The notes beneath the pieces are model-generated. The model was not told the DNA's origin. It saw nothing but the letters and a program-made list of their open reading frames with translations, and made no database searches. A stretch of DNA of 5,441 nucleotides, taken from an alpha proteobacterium 3107 (GTDB taxonomy: Bacteria > Pseudomonadota > Alphaproteobacteria > Rhodobacterales > Rhodobacteraceae). Positions 1 through 5,441 of the stretch are shown in pieces (position 1 is the stretch's first letter; each line of letters begins with the position of its first letter). A program made the position numbers and the translations under genes. The DNA lies in contig JPPB01000039.1 in assembly GCA_001483205.1 (NCBI GenBank), positions 1-5,441 of the forward strand. Reading direction: 5' to 3'.

Positions 1-2
1 CC

Positions 3-62
3 GGGCAGCGCCCGCCCCGCCCCACGGCGGGCGCTTTGCACCCGCCGGGCCGGGCGCTGCCC
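3..62. repeat. Nested GC-rich palindromes at the left edge
   Basis: GGGCAGCGCCCG (3-14) is perfectly complementary to CGGGCGCTGCCC (51-62), a 12-bp outer stem. Inside it, two alternative stems compete: GCGCCCGCC (8-16) with GGCGGGCGC (26-34), 9 bp, followed by TTT on the plus strand; and GGCGGG (26-31) with CCCGCC (41-46). The compact nested design suggests a dispersed intergenic palindromic repeat or a terminator at the end of a gene beyond the left edge. Copy number cannot be judged from one window. Confidence 0.7.
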
Positions 63-152
63 TTCGGACGGGTCGCGCCTCTGTCCCGGCAAAGCCCCTG
101 CCACTTTCGCCCTGACAGGATCAAGATTGGATGCCGCACCCACTTTCATGCG

Positions 153-172
153 GTCAGGCGATATGGCCTGAC
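153..172. repeat. Inverted repeat GTCAGGC / GCCTGAC
   Basis: GTCAGGC (153-159) and GCCTGAC (166-172) form a perfect 7-bp stem around a 6-nt GATATG loop. There is no adjacent T-tract. It could be a small RNA hairpin or a protein-binding dyad; the sequence does not decide. Confidence 0.55.
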
Positions 173-209
173 GCCCGGATTTTGAGTCCAGCTTCCGGCC
201 CTGACTCCG

Positions 210-226
210 CCCGGCGGAACGCCGGG
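210..226. repeat. Short GC hairpin adjoining the 224-267 stem
   Basis: CCCGGCG (210-216) pairs perfectly with CGCCGGG (220-226) around a GAA loop, giving a 7-bp stem. Its right arm shares three bases (224-226) with the larger stem, so the two structures partly compete. Too small to mean much alone, but it adds to the density of dyads in this spacer. Confidence 0.6.
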
Positions 227-267
227 GCGCGCCGTCCCACCCTTCGATGGGGTGGACGGCGCGCCCC
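224..267. repeat. Strong inverted repeat/hairpin 41 nt past the soeA stop
   Basis: GGGGCGCGCCGTCC at 224-237 is perfectly complementary to GGACGGCGCGCCCC at 254-267, a 14-bp stem. After a one-base bulge (C238) the stem continues with ACCC (239-242) pairing GGGT (250-253), leaving a 7-nt loop at 243-249. On the minus-strand transcript it lies 41 nt after the soeA stop. No T-run follows in that direction, so it is not a canonical intrinsic terminator. It could still act as a transcript end, an RNA-stabilising 3' structure, or part of a dispersed palindromic repeat. Confidence 0.85.
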
Positions 268-307
268 CCCATGCGGGCCAGACGCCGCCCTTCAGGATGT
301 TCGCGCA

Positions 308-3112
308 TCATGTCCCCACCTTCCATGCAAGGTCTCCGTGGCCCCGGCCAACCGGCGACCGGATCGGCCCAAACACCGGGGCAGATTCGGCGGTGGCACC
401 GGCGGCGGCAACCCTTTCGATCTTCACCCGCAAATCGAACCATGCCGCCTGTCCGGTGATCGGGTCAGAGTTGCTCCAGCGCAGGCCGTCCCCCCTCGGT
501 GGCAACAATTCGTGGATCAGGTGATTGAGCAGAAACCCCCGGGTTGCCTCGGGCGCATCGTCAGAGAGCGCCCATGCACCCTTGCGCTTGCCGATGGCGT
601 TCCACGTCCAGACGGTGTTTTCATTGAGACCGCCGTGATGGGCGACGGGCACGGTGATTGACCCGTGGGCAGAGGTGACGCGCGCCCAGTCGCCCTCCTG
701 AAACCCGTGCTGTTCCCACAGCTTTGTCGGCACATAGAGCGGGTTGCGCCCGTGTATCTGACGCAGCCAGGCGTTTTGCGACCCCCAGCTATGATACATC
801 GCCATCGGGCGCTGAGTCAGCGCGTGGACCGGAAACGCCTGCTCGTCGCCGTCCTCATCCCCGCCCGGCGGATACCAGACCGGCAGCGGGTCCATCATGC
901 GCCTGATCCGCGCGCGCAGGTGATCGGGGGGCTGGCGTTCCCCATGGCCCTCGGCGGCACGCTGAAACTTGCGCATTGGTTCCAGATATAGCTGAAACAG
1001 ATAGGGCTGCGGCGCGTCATAGAACCCCATCGACACCGCCCAGTCCTGATACCCCATGTTCCACGGCTTGTAGTATTCAGCCCCGTCGGGGACATGCTCA
1101 ACAAAAAAGCCGCCATTCTCGATATAGCGGTTCAACTGGTCCGGATTGACCGGGCCGCGCCCGCGCCGATCACCATTGCCGCGAAACCCGGCCAGCGGGC
1201 CGATACCGGGCTTGCGCTCATGGTTGACGATGTAATCGGCGTAATCCTGCCATTTGGGGCTGCGGTCTTCGCGGGTAAAACCCGGCAGTTTCATCCGGTT
1301 GGCCAGTTGGATCAGCACGGTCTGAAAGCCGCGCACGTCGCGGTCGGGTTCAATAACCGGCCAGCGGATTGCGTCGGCGGCGGCATCGGCCTCGCAGATC
1401 GGGCGGTCGAGCAGGCTGATACAGTCGTGGCGCTCCAGATAGGTGGTGTCGGGCAGGATCAGATCGGCATAGGCGACCATCTCGGAACTGTAGGCATCCG
1501 AATAGATGATATGCGGGATCACATAATCGCCGTTCGCGTCGGTGTCGGTCAGCATGTCGATCACGCCGCGGGTGTTCATGCTCGAATTCCACGACATGTT
1601 GGCCATATACATGAACAGCGTGTCAATCCGGTAGGGGTCGCCCGCATGGGCATTCGAGATGACCATGTGCATCAGGCCATGGGCCGACATCGGGTTTTCC
1701 CAGGTAAACGCCTTGTCAATCCGGGCCGGGCTGCCGTCGGCCTTCAGCGCCAGATGCTCCGGGCCGTGGACGAAACCCAGATGCGGGCCGTCAAGCGGAC
1801 AGTCCGGTTGTGCGTTGCAATGGGGGGTGGGGTGCGCCTCTGCCGGTTTGGGGTAGGGCGGTTTGAAACGGAACCCGCCCGGAACCTCGACCGTGCCAAG
1901 CAGGATTTGCAGCACATGCAGCGCGCGGCAGGTCTGAAACCCGTTGGCATGGGCGGATATGCCGCGCATGGCGTGCATGGAAACCGGGCGGCCTGTCATC
2001 TTCTTATGGGTCTCGCCGCGAAAATCGGTCCATTCCCGGTCGATCTCAAAGGCTTCGTCAAAGGCGACGCGGGCCAGCTCGGCGGCAATGGCGCGGATGC
2101 GGCCCGCAGGTATGCCGCATCGTTCGGCCACTGCCTCGGGCGCATGGTCGTCGCTCAGGTAACGCTCTGCCATGTGCTGAAAGACGGTGCGGTGGCCGTC
2201 ATGGGTGGCGGCAAGATCGGGATAGATGCCGGGGGCGTCGAACGCCAAGAGCCGCCCGCTCCGCCGGTCGATAACCAGCGGCTTGCCGTTTTCGTCGCGC
2301 AGGAACAGCCCGGTTGCACTATCAAGCAGCACCGGCGCGTTGGTATAGCGGCTGAGGTAGTCAAGGTCGATCCGGCCCGCCCTGATCAGGCAATGGATCA
2401 GGGACAGGATGAACAGGCCATCGGTGCCCGGCGTGATGCCGACCCACTCATCGGCAACCGCGTTATAGCCGGACCGGATCGGGTTTATTCCGATCACCCG
2501 CGCACCGCGGGCCTTGATCCTGCCGATTCCCATCTTGATCGGGTTTGAATCGTGGTCCTCTGCCACGCCGAACAGCAGGAACAGCCGCGTGTGCTCCCAA
2601 TCGGGCTGACCAAACTCCCAGAACGCGCCGCCCATGGTGTAGATGCCGCCGGTGGCCATGTTGACCGAGCAGAACCCCCCATGGGCCGCATAGTTGGGGG
2701 TGCCGAAACTCTGCGCCCAAAAGCTGGTGAAGCTCTGCGACTGATCGCGCCCGGTAAAGAAGGCGAGCTTTTCCGGTGCATCGTGGCGGATGTTTTCCAG
2801 CCAGCCGCAGGCAATCGACAGGGCGTCATCCCAACTGATTTCCTGAAATTCGCCCGATCCGCGCGGTCCCACACGACGCAACGGGGCGCGCAGCCGTGAC
2901 GGGGCGTTGACCTGCATGATCCCGGCGGACCCCTTGGCGCAGAGCACACCCTTGTTGACCGGGTGATCGCGGTTGCCCTCGATATAAGCGACCTTGCCGT
3001 CCTTCATGTGAACGTTGATGCCACAGCGACAGGCGCACATATAGCAGGTGGTCCGGCGGATCTCGTCAGAGACCTTGGGCGAGGTGTCGATCCGGGGCTG
3101 CTGAAAACTCAT
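308..3112 (-). CDS. soeA: Sulfite dehydrogenase SoeA, molybdopterin/[4Fe-4S] catalytic subunit
   Basis: SoeA is the catalytic subunit of SoeABC, which oxidises sulfite to sulfate on the cytoplasmic side of the membrane and sends electrons through SoeB clusters and the membrane anchor SoeC to quinone. The 934-residue product belongs to the DMSO reductase family. The N-terminal [4Fe-4S] motif is C23-x2-C26-x3-C30-x27-C58, followed by K60, the usual electron-transfer lysine position. FGTPNYAAHGGFC ends in C148, which by family pattern is the likely Mo ligand. Pterin-binding stretches include GINPIRSGYNAVADEWVGITPGTDG (ending at 232). LILPDTTYLERHD lies at 551-563, and the C-terminal dinucleotide-binding domain spans about 755-895. 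There is no twin-arginine signal, which fits a cytoplasmic enzyme. The start has a good ribosome site (AGGAAGG, 4 nt before ATG). The C-terminus ending DLAWKVGT looks native, so the gene appears intact. Its place behind xsc and pta favours sulfite over thiosulfate or polysulfide as substrate. The usual partner soeB is not seen directly downstream. Confidence 0.9.
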   Translation of the reverse strand: MSFQQPRIDTSPKVSDEIRRTTCYMCACRCGINVHMKDGKVAYIEGNRDHPVNKGVLCAKGSAGIMQVNAPSRLRAPLRRVGPRGSGEFQEISWDDALSIACGWLENIRHDAPEKLAFFTGRDQSQSFTSFWAQSFGTPNYAAHGGFCSVNMATGGIYTMGGAFWEFGQPDWEHTRLFLLFGVAEDHDSNPIKMGIGRIKARGARVIGINPIRSGYNAVADEWVGITPGTDGLFILSLIHCLIRAGRIDLDYLSRYTNAPVLLDSATGLFLRDENGKPLVIDRRSGRLLAFDAPGIYPDLAATHDGHRTVFQHMAERYLSDDHAPEAVAERCGIPAGRIRAIAAELARVAFDEAFEIDREWTDFRGETHKKMTGRPVSMHAMRGISAHANGFQTCRALHVLQILLGTVEVPGGFRFKPPYPKPAEAHPTPHCNAQPDCPLDGPHLGFVHGPEHLALKADGSPARIDKAFTWENPMSAHGLMHMVISNAHAGDPYRIDTLFMYMANMSWNSSMNTRGVIDMLTDTDANGDYVIPHIIYSDAYSSEMVAYADLILPDTTYLERHDCISLLDRPICEADAAADAIRWPVIEPDRDVRGFQTVLIQLANRMKLPGFTREDRSPKWQDYADYIVNHERKPGIGPLAGFRGNGDRRGRGPVNPDQLNRYIENGGFFVEHVPDGAEYYKPWNMGYQDWAVSMGFYDAPQPYLFQLYLEPMRKFQRAAEGHGERQPPDHLRARIRRMMDPLPVWYPPGGDEDGDEQAFPVHALTQRPMAMYHSWGSQNAWLRQIHGRNPLYVPTKLWEQHGFQEGDWARVTSAHGSITVPVAHHGGLNENTVWTWNAIGKRKGAWALSDDAPEATRGFLLNHLIHELLPPRGDGLRWSNSDPITGQAAWFDLRVKIERVAAAGATAESAPVFGPIRSPVGRGHGDLAWKVGT

Positions 3113-3126
3113 CTGGCCTTCCTGCC
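3113..3126 (-). promoter_or_regulatory. Ribosome binding site of soeA
   Basis: On the minus strand the bases before the soeA ATG read GGCAGGAAGGCCAG. AGGAAGG is a strong Shine-Dalgarno match at close spacing (4 nt), and it supports the start at 3112. The 54-nt gap after pta holds no obvious promoter or hairpin terminator, so soeA is probably co-transcribed with pta. Confidence 0.6.
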
Positions 3127-3166
3127 ATCTCTGAGGTCATCCGTGGCGCGACATGCCGACCACCGG

Positions 3167-4192
3167 TTAACTCTTTTCTAACGCCTGAAGGGCGGTGACG
3201 GCAATCATTTCCGTGACATCGCGGGCCGCGCAACCGCGTGAAAGGTCGTTGGCGGGGCGGCGCAGGCCCTGAAGGACGGGACCGATGGCGCTATACCCAC
3301 CCAAACGCTCGGTGATCTTATAGCCGATATTGGCGGCACCGAGGTCGGGGAAGACCATCACATTCGCGCATCCCGCCACAGTCGAATCGGGTGATTTTCG
3401 CGCCGCAATGTCGGGGGCGAAGGCGGCGTCGAACTGAAGCTCTCCGTCCACATGCAGATCAGGGTGCCTTTCTTTCAGCATTGCCGCCGCCTGTGCGGAT
3501 TTTTCGGCAAACGAATGCTGTGCGCTGCCTTTGGTCGAGAAGGACAGCATGGCGATGCGCGGCTCCAGGCGCAGCAATGCCCGGCAGGACTGTGCGGCGG
3601 CGGCAGCGATGGTCACCAGATCGGCGGCGGAAGGCTCGATCACCAGACCGCAATCGGCGTAGATCATGGCGCGGGCGTCGCCCCCGGCCCCCTGTGGCGG
3701 CAACAGCAGGGAACAGGAAGAGACCATACCCGCATCCGGGGCCATGCCGATGACCTGAATGGCGGTGCGCACCACATCCGCAGTGGTGGCGACCGCCCCG
3801 CCAAGGGTGCCGTCGGCGTGGCCCTCTCGCACCAGCATTGCGGCATAGATCAGCGGGGTTCTGACCGCAGCACGGGCGGCGGCCTCGTCCACCCCCTTGT
3901 GGCGGCGCAGAGTGTGGAAGGCTTGCGCGAATGCCTCAAGATGCGGCGACGCGGCAGGGTCGTGGACCGTGACGCCCTCGTCCTCGCCTTCGCGCCCGCC
4001 CTGATCACGCAACGCCGCCCGCACCGCGTCCCCCGGCCCGACCAGCCCCACATGGGCGATGCCCGCCTTTTGCGCCGCCAGCGCGCCCGCCACCACGCGG
4101 GGGTCATGGCCCTCGCTGAGCGCAATGACGGCAGGGCGCGGCGGCGGGTCAGACAACAACAGGGTCGATGGCGCTTGGGTCATCCCGGTCAT
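3167..4192 (-). CDS. pta: Phosphate acetyltransferase (Pta), sulfonate-pathway type
   Basis: Pta transfers the acetyl group of acetyl phosphate to CoA, giving acetyl-CoA and phosphate. Here it would take up the acetyl phosphate made by Xsc just upstream. The 341-residue product is a single PTA/PTB domain without the N-terminal regulatory extension of long enterobacterial Pta, as is usual for xsc-linked copies. Visible family features are ALSEGHDPRV at 24-33, the ADGTLGGA loop at 127-134, LSFSTKGSA at 216-224, DGELQFDAAFAP at 249-260, and the highly conserved C-terminal block from KSPDSTVAGC (266-275) through FPDLGAANIGYKITERLGGY (281-300) to GPVLQGLRRPANDLSRGC (304-321). The first ATG (4192) is used because a purine-rich stretch precedes it closely; a second ATG at 4183 (Met4) is an equally plausible start, with similar G-rich sequence upstream. 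No acetate kinase gene lies next to it, so flux is probably to acetyl-CoA and not to acetate. It ends in TAA, 54 nt before soeA. Confidence 0.96.
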   Translation of the reverse strand: MTGMTQAPSTLLLSDPPPRPAVIALSEGHDPRVVAGALAAQKAGIAHVGLVGPGDAVRAALRDQGGREGEDEGVTVHDPAASPHLEAFAQAFHTLRRHKGVDEAAARAAVRTPLIYAAMLVREGHADGTLGGAVATTADVVRTAIQVIGMAPDAGMVSSCSLLLPPQGAGGDARAMIYADCGLVIEPSAADLVTIAAAAAQSCRALLRLEPRIAMLSFSTKGSAQHSFAEKSAQAAAMLKERHPDLHVDGELQFDAAFAPDIAARKSPDSTVAGCANVMVFPDLGAANIGYKITERLGGYSAIGPVLQGLRRPANDLSRGCAARDVTEMIAVTALQALEKS

Positions 4193-4224
4193 TCCGTCCC
4201 CGCCCCCCTCTGGCCCGTTCGCCT

Positions 4225-5441
4225 TCAGGCGGCACTCTGCGGGCGCATGTCGGCGGCGCTGATACCGGCCACCTCGACCGGCGTCTTCATCGCGTCGCGC
4301 CGGAACGGTTCGCCCAGCTCCTGGTTGATCAGCGCCTCGATCAGAGTGGTGACGCCGTTTTCCATCTGGTCGCGGATCGCCTGCGAAAGCGCATCGGTCA
4401 GCTCGTCCATGGTGCGGGCGACAACCCCCTGCAAGCCGCAGGACCGTGCGATACCGGCATAGGACACCTGATTGTCGAGCTCGGTGCCGACGAAATTGTC
4501 GTTATACCACAGGGTCGAATTGCGCTTTTCCGCGCCCCACTGGTAGTTGCGAAAGACGATCTGGGTGATGGCTGGCCATTCCGGGCGGCCAATCGCGGTT
4601 AGCTCGGTCACGGCGATACCGAAGGCCCCGTCCCCGGCAAAACCAACCACCGGCGTGTCCGGGCAGGCAATCTTGGCACCGACGATTGCGGGCAGACCAT
4701 ACCCGCAGGGGCCGAACAGGCCGGGGGCAAGGTATTTGCGACCCGCCTCAAAGGTCGGATAGGCGTTACCGATGGCGCAGTTATTGCCGATGTCCGAAGA
4801 AATGATCGCCTCTTTCGGCAGTGCGGCCTGAATGGCCCGCCACGCCTTGCGCGGGGACAGCCAGTCCGGTTTTGCGGCGCGGGCGCGTTCGTTCCAGGTG
4901 GTGCCCGGATCGTCGTCTTCGTGATCCATCGAGGTCAGTTCCTGCGCCCAGGCGGATTTGGTGCGCGCGATGGTCGCCCGGCGTGCCTCGCGGCCCTTGT
5001 CGCCCGCGCTGTCAGACAGGTGTGTGAGCAGGCTCTCGGCGGCTTTGCGGGCATCGCCGACAATCGCCACGTCAATGGTCTTGGTCAGCCCGATCCGGTC
5101 AGGGTTGATGTCCACCTGAATGATCTTTGCGTCACGGGGCCAGTAGTCGATCCCGTAACCGGGCAGGGTGGAAAACGGGTTCAGCCGGGTGCCGAGCGCC
5201 AGCACCACATCGGCCTGTGCGATCAGTTGCATCGCCGCCTTGGAGCCGTTGTAGCCGAGCGGCCCGGCAAACAGCGGGTGAGAGCCGGGAAAGGCGTCAT
5301 TATGCTGATAGCCGCAGCAGACCGGCGCATCAAGCCGTTCGGCCAGTGCCTGAGAGGCCCCGATGGCCCCGCCCAGAACCACGCCCGCGCCGTTCAGAAT
5401 CACCGGGAATGCGGCGTTTGACAACAGGTCTGCGGCCCGTG
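4225..5441 (-). CDS. xsc: Sulfoacetaldehyde acetyltransferase (Xsc), C-terminal 404 residues, 5' partial
   Basis: Xsc is a thiamine-diphosphate (ThDP) enzyme that cleaves the C-S bond of sulfoacetaldehyde with phosphate, giving acetyl phosphate and sulfite in the cytoplasm; it is the convergence point of taurine and related C2-sulfonate degradation. The frame is open to the right edge: five codons (RAADL) precede the TTG at 5424, which is an internal Leu codon and not the true start. Family members are roughly 590-600 residues, so about 190 N-terminal residues, including the ThDP-activating Glu region, lie outside. Counting from 5424, the central domain runs from about 1 to 135 (ILNGAGVV at 9-16, ALGTRLNPF at 76-84). 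The C-terminal ThDP-binding domain follows, with SSDIGNN at 209-215, GLFGPCGYGLPAIVGAK at 235-251 and the cofactor motif GDG (264-266)-x26-N293. The end ADMRPQSAA looks native. The gene ends 32 nt before pta. The protein resembles acetolactate synthases, but the FRNYQWGAEKRN and NDNFVGTELDN stretches are typical of Xsc. Identification is firm. Confidence 0.96.
   Translation of the reverse strand, partial: RAADLLSNAAFPVILNGAGVVLGGAIGASQALAERLDAPVCCGYQHNDAFPGSHPLFAGPLGYNGSKAAMQLIAQADVVLALGTRLNPFSTLPGYGIDYWPRDAKIIQVDINPDRIGLTKTIDVAIVGDARKAAESLLTHLSDSAGDKGREARRATIARTKSAWAQELTSMDHEDDDPGTTWNERARAAKPDWLSPRKAWRAIQAALPKEAIISSDIGNNCAIGNAYPTFEAGRKYLAPGLFGPCGYGLPAIVGAKIACPDTPVVGFAGDGAFGIAVTELTAIGRPEWPAITQIVFRNYQWGAEKRNSTLWYNDNFVGTELDNQVSYAGIARSCGLQGVVARTMDELTDALSQAIRDQMENGVTTLIEALINQELGEPFRRDAMKTPVEVAGISAADMRPQSAA

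Larger units (their letters stand above)
1..307. other. Non-genic, palindrome-rich spacer downstream of soeA
   Basis: I recognise no gene in this stretch on either strand. The position immediately after soeA is where soeB is expected in the roseobacter arrangement, but none of the minus-strand frames shows the repeated CxxCxxCxxxC pattern of a four-cluster ferredoxin subunit. A minus-strand frame beginning at 311 (ATG ATG, overlapping the soeA TGA as ATGA) remains open for 103 codons to the window edge. Its translation is rich in Arg, Gly, Pro and Ala, has no motif I know, and uses many GGG, CGG and AGG codons, so I do not call it a gene. A plus-strand frame from 131 extends into soeA antisense and is taken as a shadow. 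The notable content is a series of inverted repeats, listed separately. Confidence 0.65.

Noticed and set aside
224..267. The hairpin as a standard rho-independent terminator of soeA
   Set aside because: No run of T follows the stem on the minus strand; the next bases are GC-rich. It is therefore recorded as an inverted repeat of unknown role.
131..661. A 176-codon plus-strand frame running from the spacer into soeA antisense
   Set aside because: More than half overlaps the C-terminal coding region of soeA, the product is low in complexity and Pro/Arg-rich, and no ribosome site is evident.
1094..2548. A 484-codon open frame on the plus strand antisense to soeA
   Set aside because: It lies entirely within the well-supported soeA, and its translation shows no recognisable domain. 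Long antisense frames are common in GC-rich coding DNA.
3452..4462. A 336-codon plus-strand frame across pta and the end of xsc
   Set aside because: It is antisense to two firmly identified genes and spans their junction; no motif supports it as a protein.
5422..5424. TTG as a possible start codon of xsc
   Set aside because: The frame continues upstream to the window edge with residues that match the family (RAADLLSNAAFPVILNGAG), and about 190 residues of the ThDP enzyme would be missing if translation began here.

Overview
The window is GC-rich DNA that reads as an alphaproteobacterium, most likely of the Roseobacter/Rhodobacteraceae group. That placement rests on base composition, on the protein sequences, and on the gene order xsc-pta-soeA, which is known from marine roseobacters. 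It is an inference and was not tested by a database search.

Three genes lie head to tail on the minus strand and fill almost everything from 5441 down to 308. First is the C-terminal two thirds of xsc (5441-4225, 5' end outside the window). After a 32-nt gap comes pta (4192-3167). After a 54-nt gap comes soeA (3112-308). The spacing suggests one transcript whose promoter lies upstream of the right edge. I see no terminator between the genes.

Together they form the core of C2-sulfonate (taurine-type) degradation. Xsc converts sulfoacetaldehyde and phosphate to acetyl phosphate and sulfite. Pta turns acetyl phosphate into acetyl-CoA for central metabolism. SoeA is the molybdenum subunit of the membrane-bound cytoplasmic sulfite dehydrogenase SoeABC, which oxidises the released sulfite to sulfate and passes electrons to quinone.

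The leftmost 307 bases hold no recognisable gene. This is where soeB (four-cluster ferredoxin subunit) would normally follow soeA, yet no frame on the minus strand shows a ferredoxin-like cysteine pattern. The stretch is instead dense in inverted repeats: a 14-bp perfect stem at 224-267, a small hairpin at 210-226, another at 153-172, and nested GC-rich palindromes at 3-62. A frame that overlaps the soeA stop by ATGA stays open to the left edge, but its product is Arg/Gly/Pro-rich and resembles nothing I know. Whether soeB and soeC lie beyond the left edge cannot be seen from here. The genes themselves are well-known families; the altered soeA 3' junction is the only unusual part.
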